Both the position numbers and the translations under genes were made by a program. From contig JBDNFP010000357.1 of the NCBI GenBank assembly GCA_041689775.1, forward strand, positions 1-18,394: a DNA stretch of 18,394 nucleotides, written 5' to 3'. Below, in pieces: positions 1 through 8,491 of the stretch (positions are counted from its first letter, which is position 1; each line of letters begins with the position of its first letter). The stretch is from JBDNFP01 sp041689775 (GTDB lineage Bacteria; Bacteroidota; Bacteroidia; Cytophagales; Spirosomataceae). The notes beneath the pieces were generated by a model. That model was not told the DNA's origin, searched no databases, and was given only the letters and a program-made list of their open reading frames with translations.

Positions 1-114
1 AAACTCAACCATTTCGCCCTAAAAGGGAAAATATACATCAAGGCTATTCAAGCCGCTTTCAAAGAACTAGAACTACTCAAACTAAAACACACAGGCAATA
101 TTTCCTTTGGATAA
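1..114 (+). CDS. 3' end of an unidentified gene (partial)
   Basis: An open frame runs from the first base of the window to a TAA at 112-114, giving 37 C-terminal residues that end in HTGNISFG. The peptide is lysine- and leucine-rich and helical-looking, with no motif I recognise. The frame is read from base 1, so the protein starts outside the window. It lies 24 bp upstream of the decayed beta-barrel gene on the same strand, with no hairpin between them. I cannot assign a function. A chance open frame of this length is possible, so confidence is moderate. Confidence 0.45.
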   Translation, partial: KLNHFALKGKIYIKAIQAAFKELELLKLKHTGNISFG

Positions 115-138
115 AAACAGACTTGCGTAACATCAATT

Positions 139-815
139 ATGAACTACTGCTTCCGTTATTTTATCACAGTGTTGATGCTTGTCGGTATTCAAACGGCCTA
201 CGCTCAGACTAGTTTTTTTGTCAAAGCCGGACCAACACTTTCTTCCTTTAAGTCGGGAATTGAGTATGACCCCTTGATAGGGTATCAGGTGGGTGCTGGT
301 CTTGCGAAAGTAGTAACCTCTCGTTTTTCTATTCAGACCAAAGTAGTAATATCTACAAAAGGTGGAACTTCTAAATCGTAGTATTATGACGCAACGGTAA
401 ATGTTTTATCAGCAGTCTTTAAGGAAAAAAATGTACTTGCCTACATGCAGATTCCGGTCGTGGGCTTATACTATCTATACGATAGCCCCGGGTATTTATT
501 GGGGCAGGACCCTACACTGCGGCCGGAGTTGGGGGTAAAAGAAAGTCTGATTTTCAGGGTGACCAGAAAATAGTGTTTGTCAGGCAGCCCAACAATCGGA
601 TCGATGAATACCGCCGCCTTGATGCTGGACTTACGGCTACCGCAGGAATAGAAAAAAACAGGTTTATCGTCGGGGTGAATTATGATTTATCCCTTGTAAA
701 GAGCAAAGTAATTGCAGGCTTTGGTGGTCCGCTAGGCTTTTCGGAGTATAATCGCTCACTTGGCTTGTTCATAGGCTACTACCTAAATAAAAATCTACAA
801 GCGGCTGGTATTTAG
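139..815 (+). pseudogene. PorT-family outer-membrane beta-barrel protein, disrupted by one stop and one frameshift
   Basis: The reading frame from ATG 139 encodes a signal peptide (residues 1-22, hydrophobic core ITVLMLVGI, cleavage after AYA) and then alternating short strands typical of small Bacteroidota beta-barrels (SFFVKAGPTLSSF, GYQVGAGLAKVV). A TAG at 379-381 interrupts it, but homologous-looking sequence continues in the same frame (YYDATVNVLSAVF, MQIPVVGLYYLY). Near 501 the sense moves to another frame, which reads GAGPYTAAGVGGKRKSDFQ and runs to the TAG at 813-815, ending in a barrel-like tail (GLFIGYYLNKNL). Adding one G to the G run at 501-504 and reading through the stop gives a continuous protein of about 225 residues, normal for the family. 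Such proteins sit in the outer membrane, often as uncharacterised porin-like barrels. The two lesions may be real decay or sequencing errors. Confidence 0.8.
501..504 (+). other. Frameshift site in a G run of the beta-barrel gene
   Basis: Upstream sense ends at codons TAT TTA TT and downstream sense starts at GGG GCA GGA. The four Gs here would have to be five to join them as Y-L-L-G-A-G-P. The site is therefore a one-base contraction of a G homopolymer. Confidence 0.7.
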
Positions 816-832
816 CCGACTTGTAGATTTTT
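789..832. terminator. Two-way intrinsic terminator between convergent genes
   Basis: The arms AAAAATCTACAAG (789-801) and CTTGTAGATTTTT (820-832) are perfectly complementary. The stem continues as CGGCT/AGCCG, with one unpaired A at 819 and a 7-nt loop (807-813). The A tract on one side and T tract on the other make it a terminator in both directions. It serves the + strand barrel gene, whose stop codon (813-815) begins in the last base of the loop and continues into the second arm, and the - strand T9SS gene ending at 855. Confidence 0.85.
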
Positions 833-854
833 AGATGATTATTGTGGCTGTCCT

Positions 855-3506
855 CTACTGCTTTATGATTTTCTTTACAATTACTTGCTCACCTAGCTGA
901 ATACGGAGTAGATACAACCCGGCTGGTTGGTTGGTCAGCGATAGCTCCGAAACCTTATCGTAGGTTTTAGATTGCATCACTACCTGCCCTAGTACATTAT
1001 GAAGCTCCCATCGGATGGGTTGGGGGGAAGCGTACTCACCCACTCGAATGGTCAGGTTATTGGTGGTCGGTAATGGATAAACCTCTACGGAATTTTCTAT
1101 CGTTGGATTTGCCGCGCTCAAAAGAGGAATTACCTTCACCATGACACTTTGGGTCGAAGTCGGACCACTTCCACAGGCGTTGCTGACCGATGTAAGAAAA
1201 TAAATCGTTGTTTTTAATGGTCTTACTATCAGATCGTAAGGGCTACTCAGTGCAGTAGCCGTATAGATAGTTCCCAGAGAATTATCGTTTACTTCTCGGT
1301 AGGAGAAGTTCCAAGGACCGGCGCCCGTAAAGTTGATAGTAATGGGGGTAGTTTCCCCACCGAAAATTATTCTTTCCGCCGCAACAATAGCCGCACTGGG
1401 GGGGGAGATAATATTTAAAAGTGTTGGGGTGTCAGACCCTAAAATAGTAATGGTTGAGTTTTTTCCCGCAACCCGCACGTAGTAACTTCCCGGCAGGGTC
1501 GTGTCGGGTATAGCTACTGAAATGAGGCTATCGCTGCTTGTTACACTGCCCAGTTCAATGAATTTAGCTGCCGTCGAGTCGGTAGGCACTCTGGCAATTT
1601 GGAGCGAGTAAGATGTACCGGCCGCAAATCGACCGTTGACCCGATAGCGAACGATTATAGTAGCACCCGGACAAAGCCCAAGGGGAGAAAAATCCCGGGT
1701 AGTAATGGTAGGGCGAAGTAGCTGAACCCTCACCGAATCACTCTTGCCCGCCTTACCAATACCACAAGCATTGCTAATGCTCACTACCCTGTACGTGGTT
1801 GTTTGAATAGGTTTCACCTTCAAGGTAGTATCTTTAGTTGCTATCCCTTTTATATTGTTGGTTAATTCATAATTGTAACGACCGCCTCCCGTAAAGCTTA
1901 GCTTTATAGTCGTTTCTTCTCCGGTATAGATACTACTTGTGCCACTAAGTGATAGAGTAGCCAGGGGCAGTACTGTTACGCGGAGCATAGAACGTGGACT
2001 TTCGCAGCCCAGAACTGACTGGCTAACGTAGAATATCGTATCGCGGGCCAAGGTGGTAGATACAACAGGACGGGTGGATGAACCAACCTTTGCGGTATCA
2101 GATTTGTACCACATAAGATTTTGAATCGTAGCGAGTAAAACCGGTGGTGTTGTATTTTGACAGATTTCGAGGGGCGTAACCACGGGCGCAGCCGGGAAAG
2201 GAGCAAGCGTAACTTTAAGCTCATTGCTGCTCGCCCGGGGATTCGTGCTTACGATCCGAATGCGGTAACCGCTTCCTTCTACAAGCGTACCGGGTATTGT
2301 GGCTGCAATCTGAAAAGGTGCTTTATTGAGGCTATCGCCCAAGGTGATGGGTGTGCCAAATGAGCCATTGGCATTAGAGAGTTGTAATTTGAAGTAATTT
2401 CCTTGAGCATAGGAGCCCGAAGGAGCAAATTCTGCCACAAACCTCTCACTCGGACAAAATACAGAATCGCTGAGTGCATTCAACTTGATACTTGCTGGTT
2501 CGGCCGGGAAAATAAAGTCAAGGGAATAGGGCGTAGTGCCGCCGTCTTTGAAGAATTTATTCTGTGCGTCGTACAGTGGCATCCATTGGTATAAGCTGGT
2601 GGTGCCTTTGGAGGCTTTTACCAGAAAGTTGGCGTACCGGATGGAATAAGGGAACGAAGCACTGTTGGGAGCAAACGGATTAATAGCAAACGTGTATATA
2701 CCTGTGGCATTGGTAGTAGTATTGACCAATGCCGTTGCGGTTACGGTATTGCTATACCATTCGACGGGAAACACCTCCACTTTTACATCTTTGGCGTTAT
2801 TTCCCAGCGAGTCTTTGGTTAAGATATGCAGGGTGGTAGGGAATGAAGCAGTGACATAGGTTTTGCCCACTAATGCGTTACCCGCCGTTTTATTTAGCAG
2901 ATTTACAGTATACTGATCCCAGACAACATCGTTGTAGGGGAAGTTCATGATTGAGCTTACAGTGTTGAACGCCTTGCCATTGATCGGGTTTTTAGTAGCC
3001 TCGACCTGCAAAGCGTAAAGATCAACGGCTCCACGGGCACGAGCAAGGTCGCGGGTAAGACCATCGGTGGCATATTGCTCAAATGGCCCACCAAATTCAG
3101 TATTCTTCCATTTTTGATAGATAAGGCTATTGATTTCATACCAGCCTCCCCCGTTTGGGCTACTATCAAAACCGTCTACGATAATTTTATAATCAAAACC
3201 GGGATGGAGTTTGGTAAAGTCGGCTCGTACCGAATCCTGAATTACGTAGACACTATCCACCTTAAAATTGTAAGTGCCGTTGAATTTTTTGTCGCGGTTA
3301 AAGTTGGCGTTCACCTTCACAAACTGTTCCTGGACAATAGTTTTCAACAGTTTGGCCGATGCCGTTTGGTAGAATTCAGCAGTACGCTTTTCAACCCCTA
3401 CAATAATTTTAAACTGCCAAACTACCTGGGCCCTCGCCAAACTGATGGTTAATATAAATAGTAAAGAGACAGCTAGTCGTAGGAAGTGGACTTTACGTAA
3501 ACGCAT
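855..3506 (-). CDS. Secreted T9SS cargo protein with inactive metzincin-like domain and Ig-like repeats
   Basis: I choose the ATG at 3504-3506 over one 14 codons upstream because it begins a classic signal peptide (MRLRKVHFLRLAVSLLFILT, cleavage after ARA); the product is 883 residues. Residues about 36-208 form a domain of protease-like layout: T-R152-D153-LA-R156-AR-G159-AV-D162, followed by SSIM187NFPY. This has the spacing of a metzincin HExxHxxGxxD site plus Met-turn, but H, E and H are R, D and R. Beyond it come a CP-containing module (about 340-435), an Ig_7-like domain (about 438-513, ending GCESPR), a SNACG-containing module (515-598), then second copies of the first and third modules (600-702, 702-795). 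The last 80 residues (VYPLPTTNNLTI ... GLYLLRIQ ... VKKIIKQ) are a type A T9SS sorting signal, so the protein should cross the outer membrane and be anchored or released. The protease likeness is inferred from motif spacing only. Confidence 0.85.
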   Translation of the reverse strand: MRLRKVHFLRLAVSLLFILTISLARAQVVWQFKIIVGVEKRTAEFYQTASAKLLKTIVQEQFVKVNANFNRDKKFNGTYNFKVDSVYVIQDSVRADFTKLHPGFDYKIIVDGFDSSPNGGGWYEINSLIYQKWKNTEFGGPFEQYATDGLTRDLARARGAVDLYALQVEATKNPINGKAFNTVSSIMNFPYNDVVWDQYTVNLLNKTAGNALVGKTYVTASFPTTLHILTKDSLGNNAKDVKVEVFPVEWYSNTVTATALVNTTTNATGIYTFAINPFAPNSASFPYSIRYANFLVKASKGTTSLYQWMPLYDAQNKFFKDGGTTPYSLDFIFPAEPASIKLNALSDSVFCPSERFVAEFAPSGSYAQGNYFKLQLSNANGSFGTPITLGDSLNKAPFQIAATIPGTLVEGSGYRIRIVSTNPRASSNELKVTLAPFPAAPVVTPLEICQNTTPPVLLATIQNLMWYKSDTAKVGSSTRPVVSTTLARDTIFYVSQSVLGCESPRSMLRVTVLPLATLSLSGTSSIYTGEETTIKLSFTGGGRYNYELTNNIKGIATKDTTLKVKPIQTTTYRVVSISNACGIGKAGKSDSVRVQLLRPTITTRDFSPLGLCPGATIIVRYRVNGRFAAGTSYSLQIARVPTDSTAAKFIELGSVTSSDSLISVAIPDTTLPGSYYVRVAGKNSTITILGSDTPTLLNIISPPSAAIVAAERIIFGGETTPITINFTGAGPWNFSYREVNDNSLGTIYTATALSSPYDLIVRPLKTTIYFLTSVSNACGSGPTSTQSVMVKVIPLLSAANPTIENSVEVYPLPTTNNLTIRVGEYASPQPIRWELHNVLGQVVMQSKTYDKVSELSLTNQPAGLYLLRIQLGEQVIVKKIIKQ

Positions 3507-3611
3507 ATTTTCCGAAGGTGATTTGATTACTCTGCCACAAAAAAACAACTTAACAAGTACTTTACAATTCTATTACCGTGGTTTTCTTCATAATCGTGGA
3601 TATTTCAATGG

Positions 3612-3643
3612 AAAAAGGACCCGTACCATGAGGGTACAGGTCC
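3612..3643 (-). terminator. Intrinsic terminator of the ABC/M1 operon
   Basis: On the - strand, GGACC-t-GTACC, a 5-nt loop and GGTAC-g-GGTCC form a hairpin with one internal mismatch (3617-3643), followed directly by TTTTT (3612-3616). It lies 38 bp after the stop codon of the permease-peptidase gene and upstream of the T9SS gene, so it insulates the two. Confidence 0.8.
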
Positions 3644-3680
3644 ATTAATAGTTAATGTAAGGGATAATAAACTAGCGAGA

Positions 3681-6600
3681 TTAAACGCCTCCTTCACTCA
3701 CCGTTTTGGTATTATCCTCCGGGTGCCGGTCCACCAGTTTATTGATTGGATCAATTCCGGCCTTGGTAGGTTTCTCCGATACAATCACCGTCACGGTATT
3801 GTCTTTCTGGGTTATTGGATGCTTTTGAAGGTATAATAGTTTGTCTTCCCCGGCCTTGTTTTTGGTATAGACTCCAACGTCGATCCATTGTTTATTCAGG
3901 GGTAACGGCTTCTCGTTTCCGGCGCTATCGGCCCGGAATAGCTCCGAGGTGAATTTTAGAGTAACCTCATACTGTTCTTCATTCTTCTTGACGTAGGTGG
4001 CATCCGTTGCCTTATTTTCATACAGGGTAATCGTTTCGAACCAATCATTAATCAGGTACTTCAACGAATCTGGCGTTTCGGCCCGGAAGTAGCTGATTAG
4101 GTCACGGCTGGTAGGATAGCGTTTCTGTTTAGAATCTGGACCCGGATACTGCCAGTCGGCCAGGAAGTTACGCAGGGCCTGATTGACGTTTTCTTCACCG
4201 ATGTAATCCTGCAACGCAAACATGATGACCGAACCCTTGCGGTAGTGAATGTAAGCTTGTCCTTCGGTGAGGGCCATGGGTTGCTCTTTCTTCCGTTCCA
4301 TAGACCGTCCCCGTAGGTAGCTGTTCATCTCGTATTTTAGAAACTTCTGCATGAGCTCAGGTGAAACCTCGTGCTTCATGACCATCAACGCGGAGTACTG
4401 AGCCTGCGTTTCCGAAATCATGGCGCTTCCCTTCACCGATGCCTCCGGTACCTGATGTCCCCACCATTGGTGGCCGAGTTCGTGGGCGGTTACGTAAAAC
4501 GGCATGTCAAGATCTTCCTCCGGGTCGCTTACTTTTTGGATAAATCCGATTCCCTCCGAGAATGGGACGGTATTGGCAAACGACTGGGCGAATTCTGAGT
4601 ATTTAGGAAACTCCATGATCCGCATTTGTCTAAACTGGAAAGGACTAAAATTTTTAGAAAAATAATCCAGCGACTTTTTCATGGAAGTCATCATCTTATC
4701 CAGATTATACTCGTGGCCTTTGTGGTAGTATATTTCCAGATTGACGGTATTGCCTGACGAATTTTTCCACGTATCGCGCAGTACTTCGTAGCGAGCTGAC
4801 ACAATGGAGTAGAAATTTACCATGGGTACATCCATGGCATAGTGGAAGTACTGACGACCGTTGTCTTTCCATTCTTTTTGCAAATAGCCGGGTGCGATGG
4901 CAATCTGATCGGCTTCGGTGCCGATTACCATTTCAAAGCGAATGTAGTCGGCGTCGTCGCCAAAAAGACTTTGACTCAGCCCGATGGGGTTATCCTGCTC
5001 CATCATCCGCTCTTTTTCGGGTAGCTTGTACTTACGGCGTAGGTCATCGCTCGATAGCTCAGCCTCTCCGGCGTAGCCTAGCGACGGAAAATACGAGTTA
5101 TTAAAGAAGGTGCCGTTATCCACAACATCGGTGTTGCCCTGTCCGGAAGTGAAGCCCGTGGTGGTAAAATTAACCTTGAAATCCATTTTAACGGAATCGC
5201 CAGCGGCGAGCGGCTTGGCCAAGGTGTAGATAGTATACCCAAAGTCTTTCCAGGCCTTCTTGACCTTGGCGTCTCCGTTTCCAAACCGCAGGTAGTCCGT
5301 TTTTACATTTTGCTGGAAATTTTCCTGAATGTGAACTTCCGCCATCGGTTTGCCGGTTTTATTCTTTAACCAATAAAAACCTTCGGCTACGAAGTCTCTT
5401 CGGGAGGGGTAAAGTTCCACTTTTAGGTTCGCCTCTACGATTTTTGGCTGGGGGAAGTTCTCATATTGTTTGAGTGCCTTTTCGTATTCCACTGATTCCT
5501 TTTCCTGCTGTTCCTGGGTTTTGTAGGTATTGAGCTGATTGGTGTTGTAATACACAAAGAATCCGGTTCCAACGAACAAAATCAGAGAAGCAAATATACC
5601 CAACAGAATGGGACGAGTAAGCCGGTATTTCGTTAGGTTGATGCGGGTTTTCATGACCGTATCCGTTCCGCGTACCGCAAACACAATCGCTACCACAAAC
5701 ATCAGGGCCACAAAGCCAAACCAGTAGAGTTTTAACCAGGAGAAGCGGGAAAAGGATACCCCGTACTGGTTCATGTCGGAATAGCTACCGAGTCCTCCGC
5801 TGTTAAACATAACCAAGGGATGGTTGACTCCCATGGCTCCGATGGTAAATGTAATGATAAAAAACACGAACATCAGGGCGTAGCCCACGAACTTGTTGTT
5901 GGACATTACTTGCACAAAAAACGATAGCAGGGTATAGGCAATCAGGAAGAATAGCGTAGATGTAAACAGCGTTTTGAAATACAACGGAAGCTCATAGTTG
6001 TAGTATCCCAACGCCGTCTGAACGCCTACCCCTACCACCATCAGAATGAGGAGTAAGACCATATACACTAGTATTAGACTAATGAACTTGGCGGTAAGGT
6101 TTACCCAGTCAGGTACAGGAAGGGCATCCATGATCAGGTTCATGTTTACCGATCTTTCTCGCCAGATGAGTTCACCGGAATAGAAGATAGTGATGATCAG
6201 GAAAAATAGGTCAAACTCATTGAGTAGGCCGAGTACATTGGCGGTAATGGGGTACGAGCTGGTACCGTACATATCGTCAAAGTAGAAGGAACTAACGATT
6301 AGGTTGATTAATCCGACGGCCACGATTCCAATGAAGGGTACATCTTTAACAATAATTCTGGCGTAAAAAGTGGCCTGTTTCCAAAGCATTTGGGCGTAAC
6401 TGCGGGCGTTAAGCACCTGATTTGCGATGGGTATAAGGATACTCGCCGGGTTGAAGGCTGATTTTTCGGTAACGACTGCTTTCGTCTTACGCCAGGTTTT
6501 ACGTATCACGCTAAAACTAAACCCAAAGTAAGTACCTGCCAGAATGAGCCCGGAAATCCCTAACCAAAGTAGTCGATTCCACAGTAGTACGCCATCTAAT

Positions 6601-7325
6601 GGAATCATTTGGGTATTCTTTTGCGCCGGTGACCAGTATTCGGTATAGATCTGGAACGCCCGTAAGCCAAAAGGATCGAGCATGGCAGCCAACGTTTTGT
6701 TATCAATATCTTCCAATACAGTATCCGCTACCTGATATAGTACCAGTAAAACGATACCCTGCACATAGATTACGATGGTCTGACGGCTCAAAGTACCGGC
6801 GGCAAAGTATAACGCCGCCTGAATGAACAGGTTGGTAAGACCCAAGGTGAGGAAGGGTTGCAGGTAGGTCCAAAAGTTAAACGGCAGCATTTCTTTGGAT
6901 GCCCAGGAAGCCTCCCATGGAAGGTATTTGCCAACCCCAAAACCAAGCATGAAGGCTACCCACACTGCGCTGAATACCAGCACGGTGATGAGGAATGACC
7001 CGAAAAACCGACCGAATAGATAGGCGAATTTTGAGACAGGAGTGGTAAACATTAAAGAGTCTGTCTTATGGTCGAAGTCACGCAGGACCGGTACCCCCAT
7101 AATAGCTGAGGTGATGAAGGTCAGCGCAAAGGTCATGATGACCGTCATGAATGCTAGGTTGTAGGGCGAATTTTCCTTGATTTGCCCGCCGGCTACCCCG
7201 CCGATAATGACGTATTTAGAGGTAACGGCGAAGAAACAAAGAAGGAAAATGATTCCGAAGTAGAGGTAGGTGGCCGGACGTTTCTTACGGTAGTTTAGCT
7301 CAAACCTGAGTATTTCTTTTAGCAT
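3681..7325 (-). CDS. ABC-2 transporter permease fused to an M1-family metallopeptidase
   Basis: This 1214-residue protein joins a membrane transporter half to a peptidase. Residues 1-275 and about 325-560 are two ABC-2 permease-like blocks, each with about six hydrophobic segments (for example TYLYFGIIFLLCFFA at 19-33 and VYMVLLLILMVVGVGV at 420-435). A final membrane segment at 573-593 leads into a charged linker (600-625) and a gluzincin domain. Its zinc site is HELGH (948-952, bases 4470-4484) followed by WWGHQV, with E972 in ISETQAQY as the likely third ligand. FSEGIGF precedes it in place of the usual GxMEN, and HYRKGS supplies the expected tyrosine. The peptidase probably faces the periplasm. 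Fusions of this kind are known in Bacteroidota; their substrates are not established. The ATPase partner lies 49 bp upstream on the same strand. The active site looks intact. Confidence 0.93.
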   Translation of the reverse strand: MLKEILRFELNYRKKRPATYLYFGIIFLLCFFAVTSKYVIIGGVAGGQIKENSPYNLAFMTVIMTFALTFITSAIMGVPVLRDFDHKTDSLMFTTPVSKFAYLFGRFFGSFLITVLVFSAVWVAFMLGFGVGKYLPWEASWASKEMLPFNFWTYLQPFLTLGLTNLFIQAALYFAAGTLSRQTIVIYVQGIVLLVLYQVADTVLEDIDNKTLAAMLDPFGLRAFQIYTEYWSPAQKNTQMIPLDGVLLWNRLLWLGISGLILAGTYFGFSFSVIRKTWRKTKAVVTEKSAFNPASILIPIANQVLNARSYAQMLWKQATFYARIIVKDVPFIGIVAVGLINLIVSSFYFDDMYGTSSYPITANVLGLLNEFDLFFLIITIFYSGELIWRERSVNMNLIMDALPVPDWVNLTAKFISLILVYMVLLLILMVVGVGVQTALGYYNYELPLYFKTLFTSTLFFLIAYTLLSFFVQVMSNNKFVGYALMFVFFIITFTIGAMGVNHPLVMFNSGGLGSYSDMNQYGVSFSRFSWLKLYWFGFVALMFVVAIVFAVRGTDTVMKTRINLTKYRLTRPILLGIFASLILFVGTGFFVYYNTNQLNTYKTQEQQEKESVEYEKALKQYENFPQPKIVEANLKVELYPSRRDFVAEGFYWLKNKTGKPMAEVHIQENFQQNVKTDYLRFGNGDAKVKKAWKDFGYTIYTLAKPLAAGDSVKMDFKVNFTTTGFTSGQGNTDVVDNGTFFNNSYFPSLGYAGEAELSSDDLRRKYKLPEKERMMEQDNPIGLSQSLFGDDADYIRFEMVIGTEADQIAIAPGYLQKEWKDNGRQYFHYAMDVPMVNFYSIVSARYEVLRDTWKNSSGNTVNLEIYYHKGHEYNLDKMMTSMKKSLDYFSKNFSPFQFRQMRIMEFPKYSEFAQSFANTVPFSEGIGFIQKVSDPEEDLDMPFYVTAHELGHQWWGHQVPEASVKGSAMISETQAQYSALMVMKHEVSPELMQKFLKYEMNSYLRGRSMERKKEQPMALTEGQAYIHYRKGSVIMFALQDYIGEENVNQALRNFLADWQYPGPDSKQKRYPTSRDLISYFRAETPDSLKYLINDWFETITLYENKATDATYVKKNEEQYEVTLKFTSELFRADSAGNEKPLPLNKQWIDVGVYTKNKAGEDKLLYLQKHPITQKDNTVTVIVSEKPTKAGIDPINKLVDRHPEDNTKTVSEGGV

Positions 7326-7374
7326 AATTTTTGAGAGTAAGGATGGTAGAAATAATGAGTACCAGACATTCAGA

Positions 7375-8259
7375 TCAGGCTTCTACCGCCTGTTTTCCGA
7401 AAATGTAGGAGAAATAAACATCCTGCAAGTCGCCTTCCACGGCCGCAAATCCATCACCGGGGTCTACATCGGCCAAAACGTGGATTACGGGAGACCCGCC
7501 CACGAGCTTTTCTGATATAATAGTGTGAGTGGTGCGCAGGGTTTCTAACTCGGCTTTCGAAAGTTGCTTTCCCCAGATTTTTCCTTCAATATCTTGGAGT
7601 GCGTTTCCCGGATTACCCTGGTATAATACCTCTCCTTTGTTAATGATCGCCATGTCGGAGCAAAGTTCTTTTACATCCTCCACAATGTGGGTAGACAGGA
7701 TCACGATGGTGTTTTCGCCGATTTCACTGAGTAGGTTTAAAAAACGATTTCGTTCGGCGGGGTCAAGGCCGGCGGTGGGTTCGTCCACAATAATGAGCTT
7801 AGGGTTAGCTAATAGTGCCTGCGCAATGCCAAACCGTTGCTTCATTCCTCCCGAATATCCACCCAGGTTTTTCTTACGGGCATCGTACAGGTTGGTTTTT
7901 TGCAAGAGTGCTTTTACAACCTCCTTTCGTTCGCTTCGCTTGGTAATCCCTTTCAGAACCGCTAGGTGATCCAATAATGTTTCGGCATCAACTTTGGGGT
8001 ACACACCAAATTCCTGGGGTAAATACCCAAGTGCTTTCCTTACTTCATCTTTTTGGGTGAGGACATTGATGTCTCCCATCTGAATCGTGCCACTGTCGGG
8101 TTCTTGTAGCGTAGCGATGGTTCTCATTAAGGAAGATTTGCCGGCACCATTCGGTCCGAGTAATCCGAACATTCCCTGGTTGATGGTAAGTGTTACGTCA
8201 TTGAGCGCTTGTACACCGTTAGGGTAGGTTTTACTGAGATTTTTAATTACTAGTTGCAT
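7375..8259 (-). CDS. ABC transporter ATP-binding protein, partner of the permease-peptidase fusion
   Basis: ATP hydrolysis by this 294-residue cytoplasmic subunit would drive the fused permease next to it. The start at 8257-8259 (MQLVIKNLSKTYPNG) is chosen because the upstream in-frame extension of 24 residues does not look like an ABC domain. Visible motifs are Walker A GPNGAGKS (35-42), Q-loop Q82, signature YSGGM (135-139), Walker B LIIVDE (155-160), D-loop GLDP and H-loop H191. A C-terminal stretch of about 90 residues after the H-loop is typical of ABC-2 ATPases. The gene precedes the permease-peptidase with a 49-bp gap and no terminator, so the two are very likely co-transcribed. The transported substrate cannot be read from the sequence. 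Confidence 0.93.
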   Translation of the reverse strand: MQLVIKNLSKTYPNGVQALNDVTLTINQGMFGLLGPNGAGKSSLMRTIATLQEPDSGTIQMGDINVLTQKDEVRKALGYLPQEFGVYPKVDAETLLDHLAVLKGITKRSERKEVVKALLQKTNLYDARKKNLGGYSGGMKQRFGIAQALLANPKLIIVDEPTAGLDPAERNRFLNLLSEIGENTIVILSTHIVEDVKELCSDMAIINKGEVLYQGNPGNALQDIEGKIWGKQLSKAELETLRTTHTIISEKLVGGSPVIHVLADVDPGDGFAAVEGDLQDVYFSYIFGKQAVEA

Positions 8260-8491
8260 AAGAAATCTTAGAAGGTTGGAGTAAATATTGTATCGTTGGC
8301 CTAAGGTAAAAATTAAGCTCTTGATTACCAATCGTATTTGATGGACTGATTAATAAAGAGGGTGAAAGGCTTTGGAGTCGTTATAAAAGCATTTAGAGTA
8401 CTTCCAGGTCGAAGTTCAATAACAAGCAATGCACTTTATAATTTTATGATGATTTGAAGTAAGGAGAAGCAAGGAAGACCTTTTGGTATGT

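Noticed and set aside
1..815. Insertion-sequence remnant at the left edge
   Set aside because: The 37-residue tail has no transposase motif that I can name, and no inverted terminal repeats or target duplications were seen.
3075..3452. A 125-residue + strand open frame opposite the T9SS gene
   Set aside because: It is antisense to a well-supported coding region and has no family resemblance.
3507..3611. Promoter of the T9SS protein gene
   Set aside because: The AT-rich run has TTG triplets but no TAnnTTTG match at usable spacing.
8260..8491. Divergent promoters between the ABC operon and the aldolase gene
   Set aside because: Promoters must exist here, but I found only near matches to TAnnTTTG with no properly spaced -33 TTG on either strand, so I list none.
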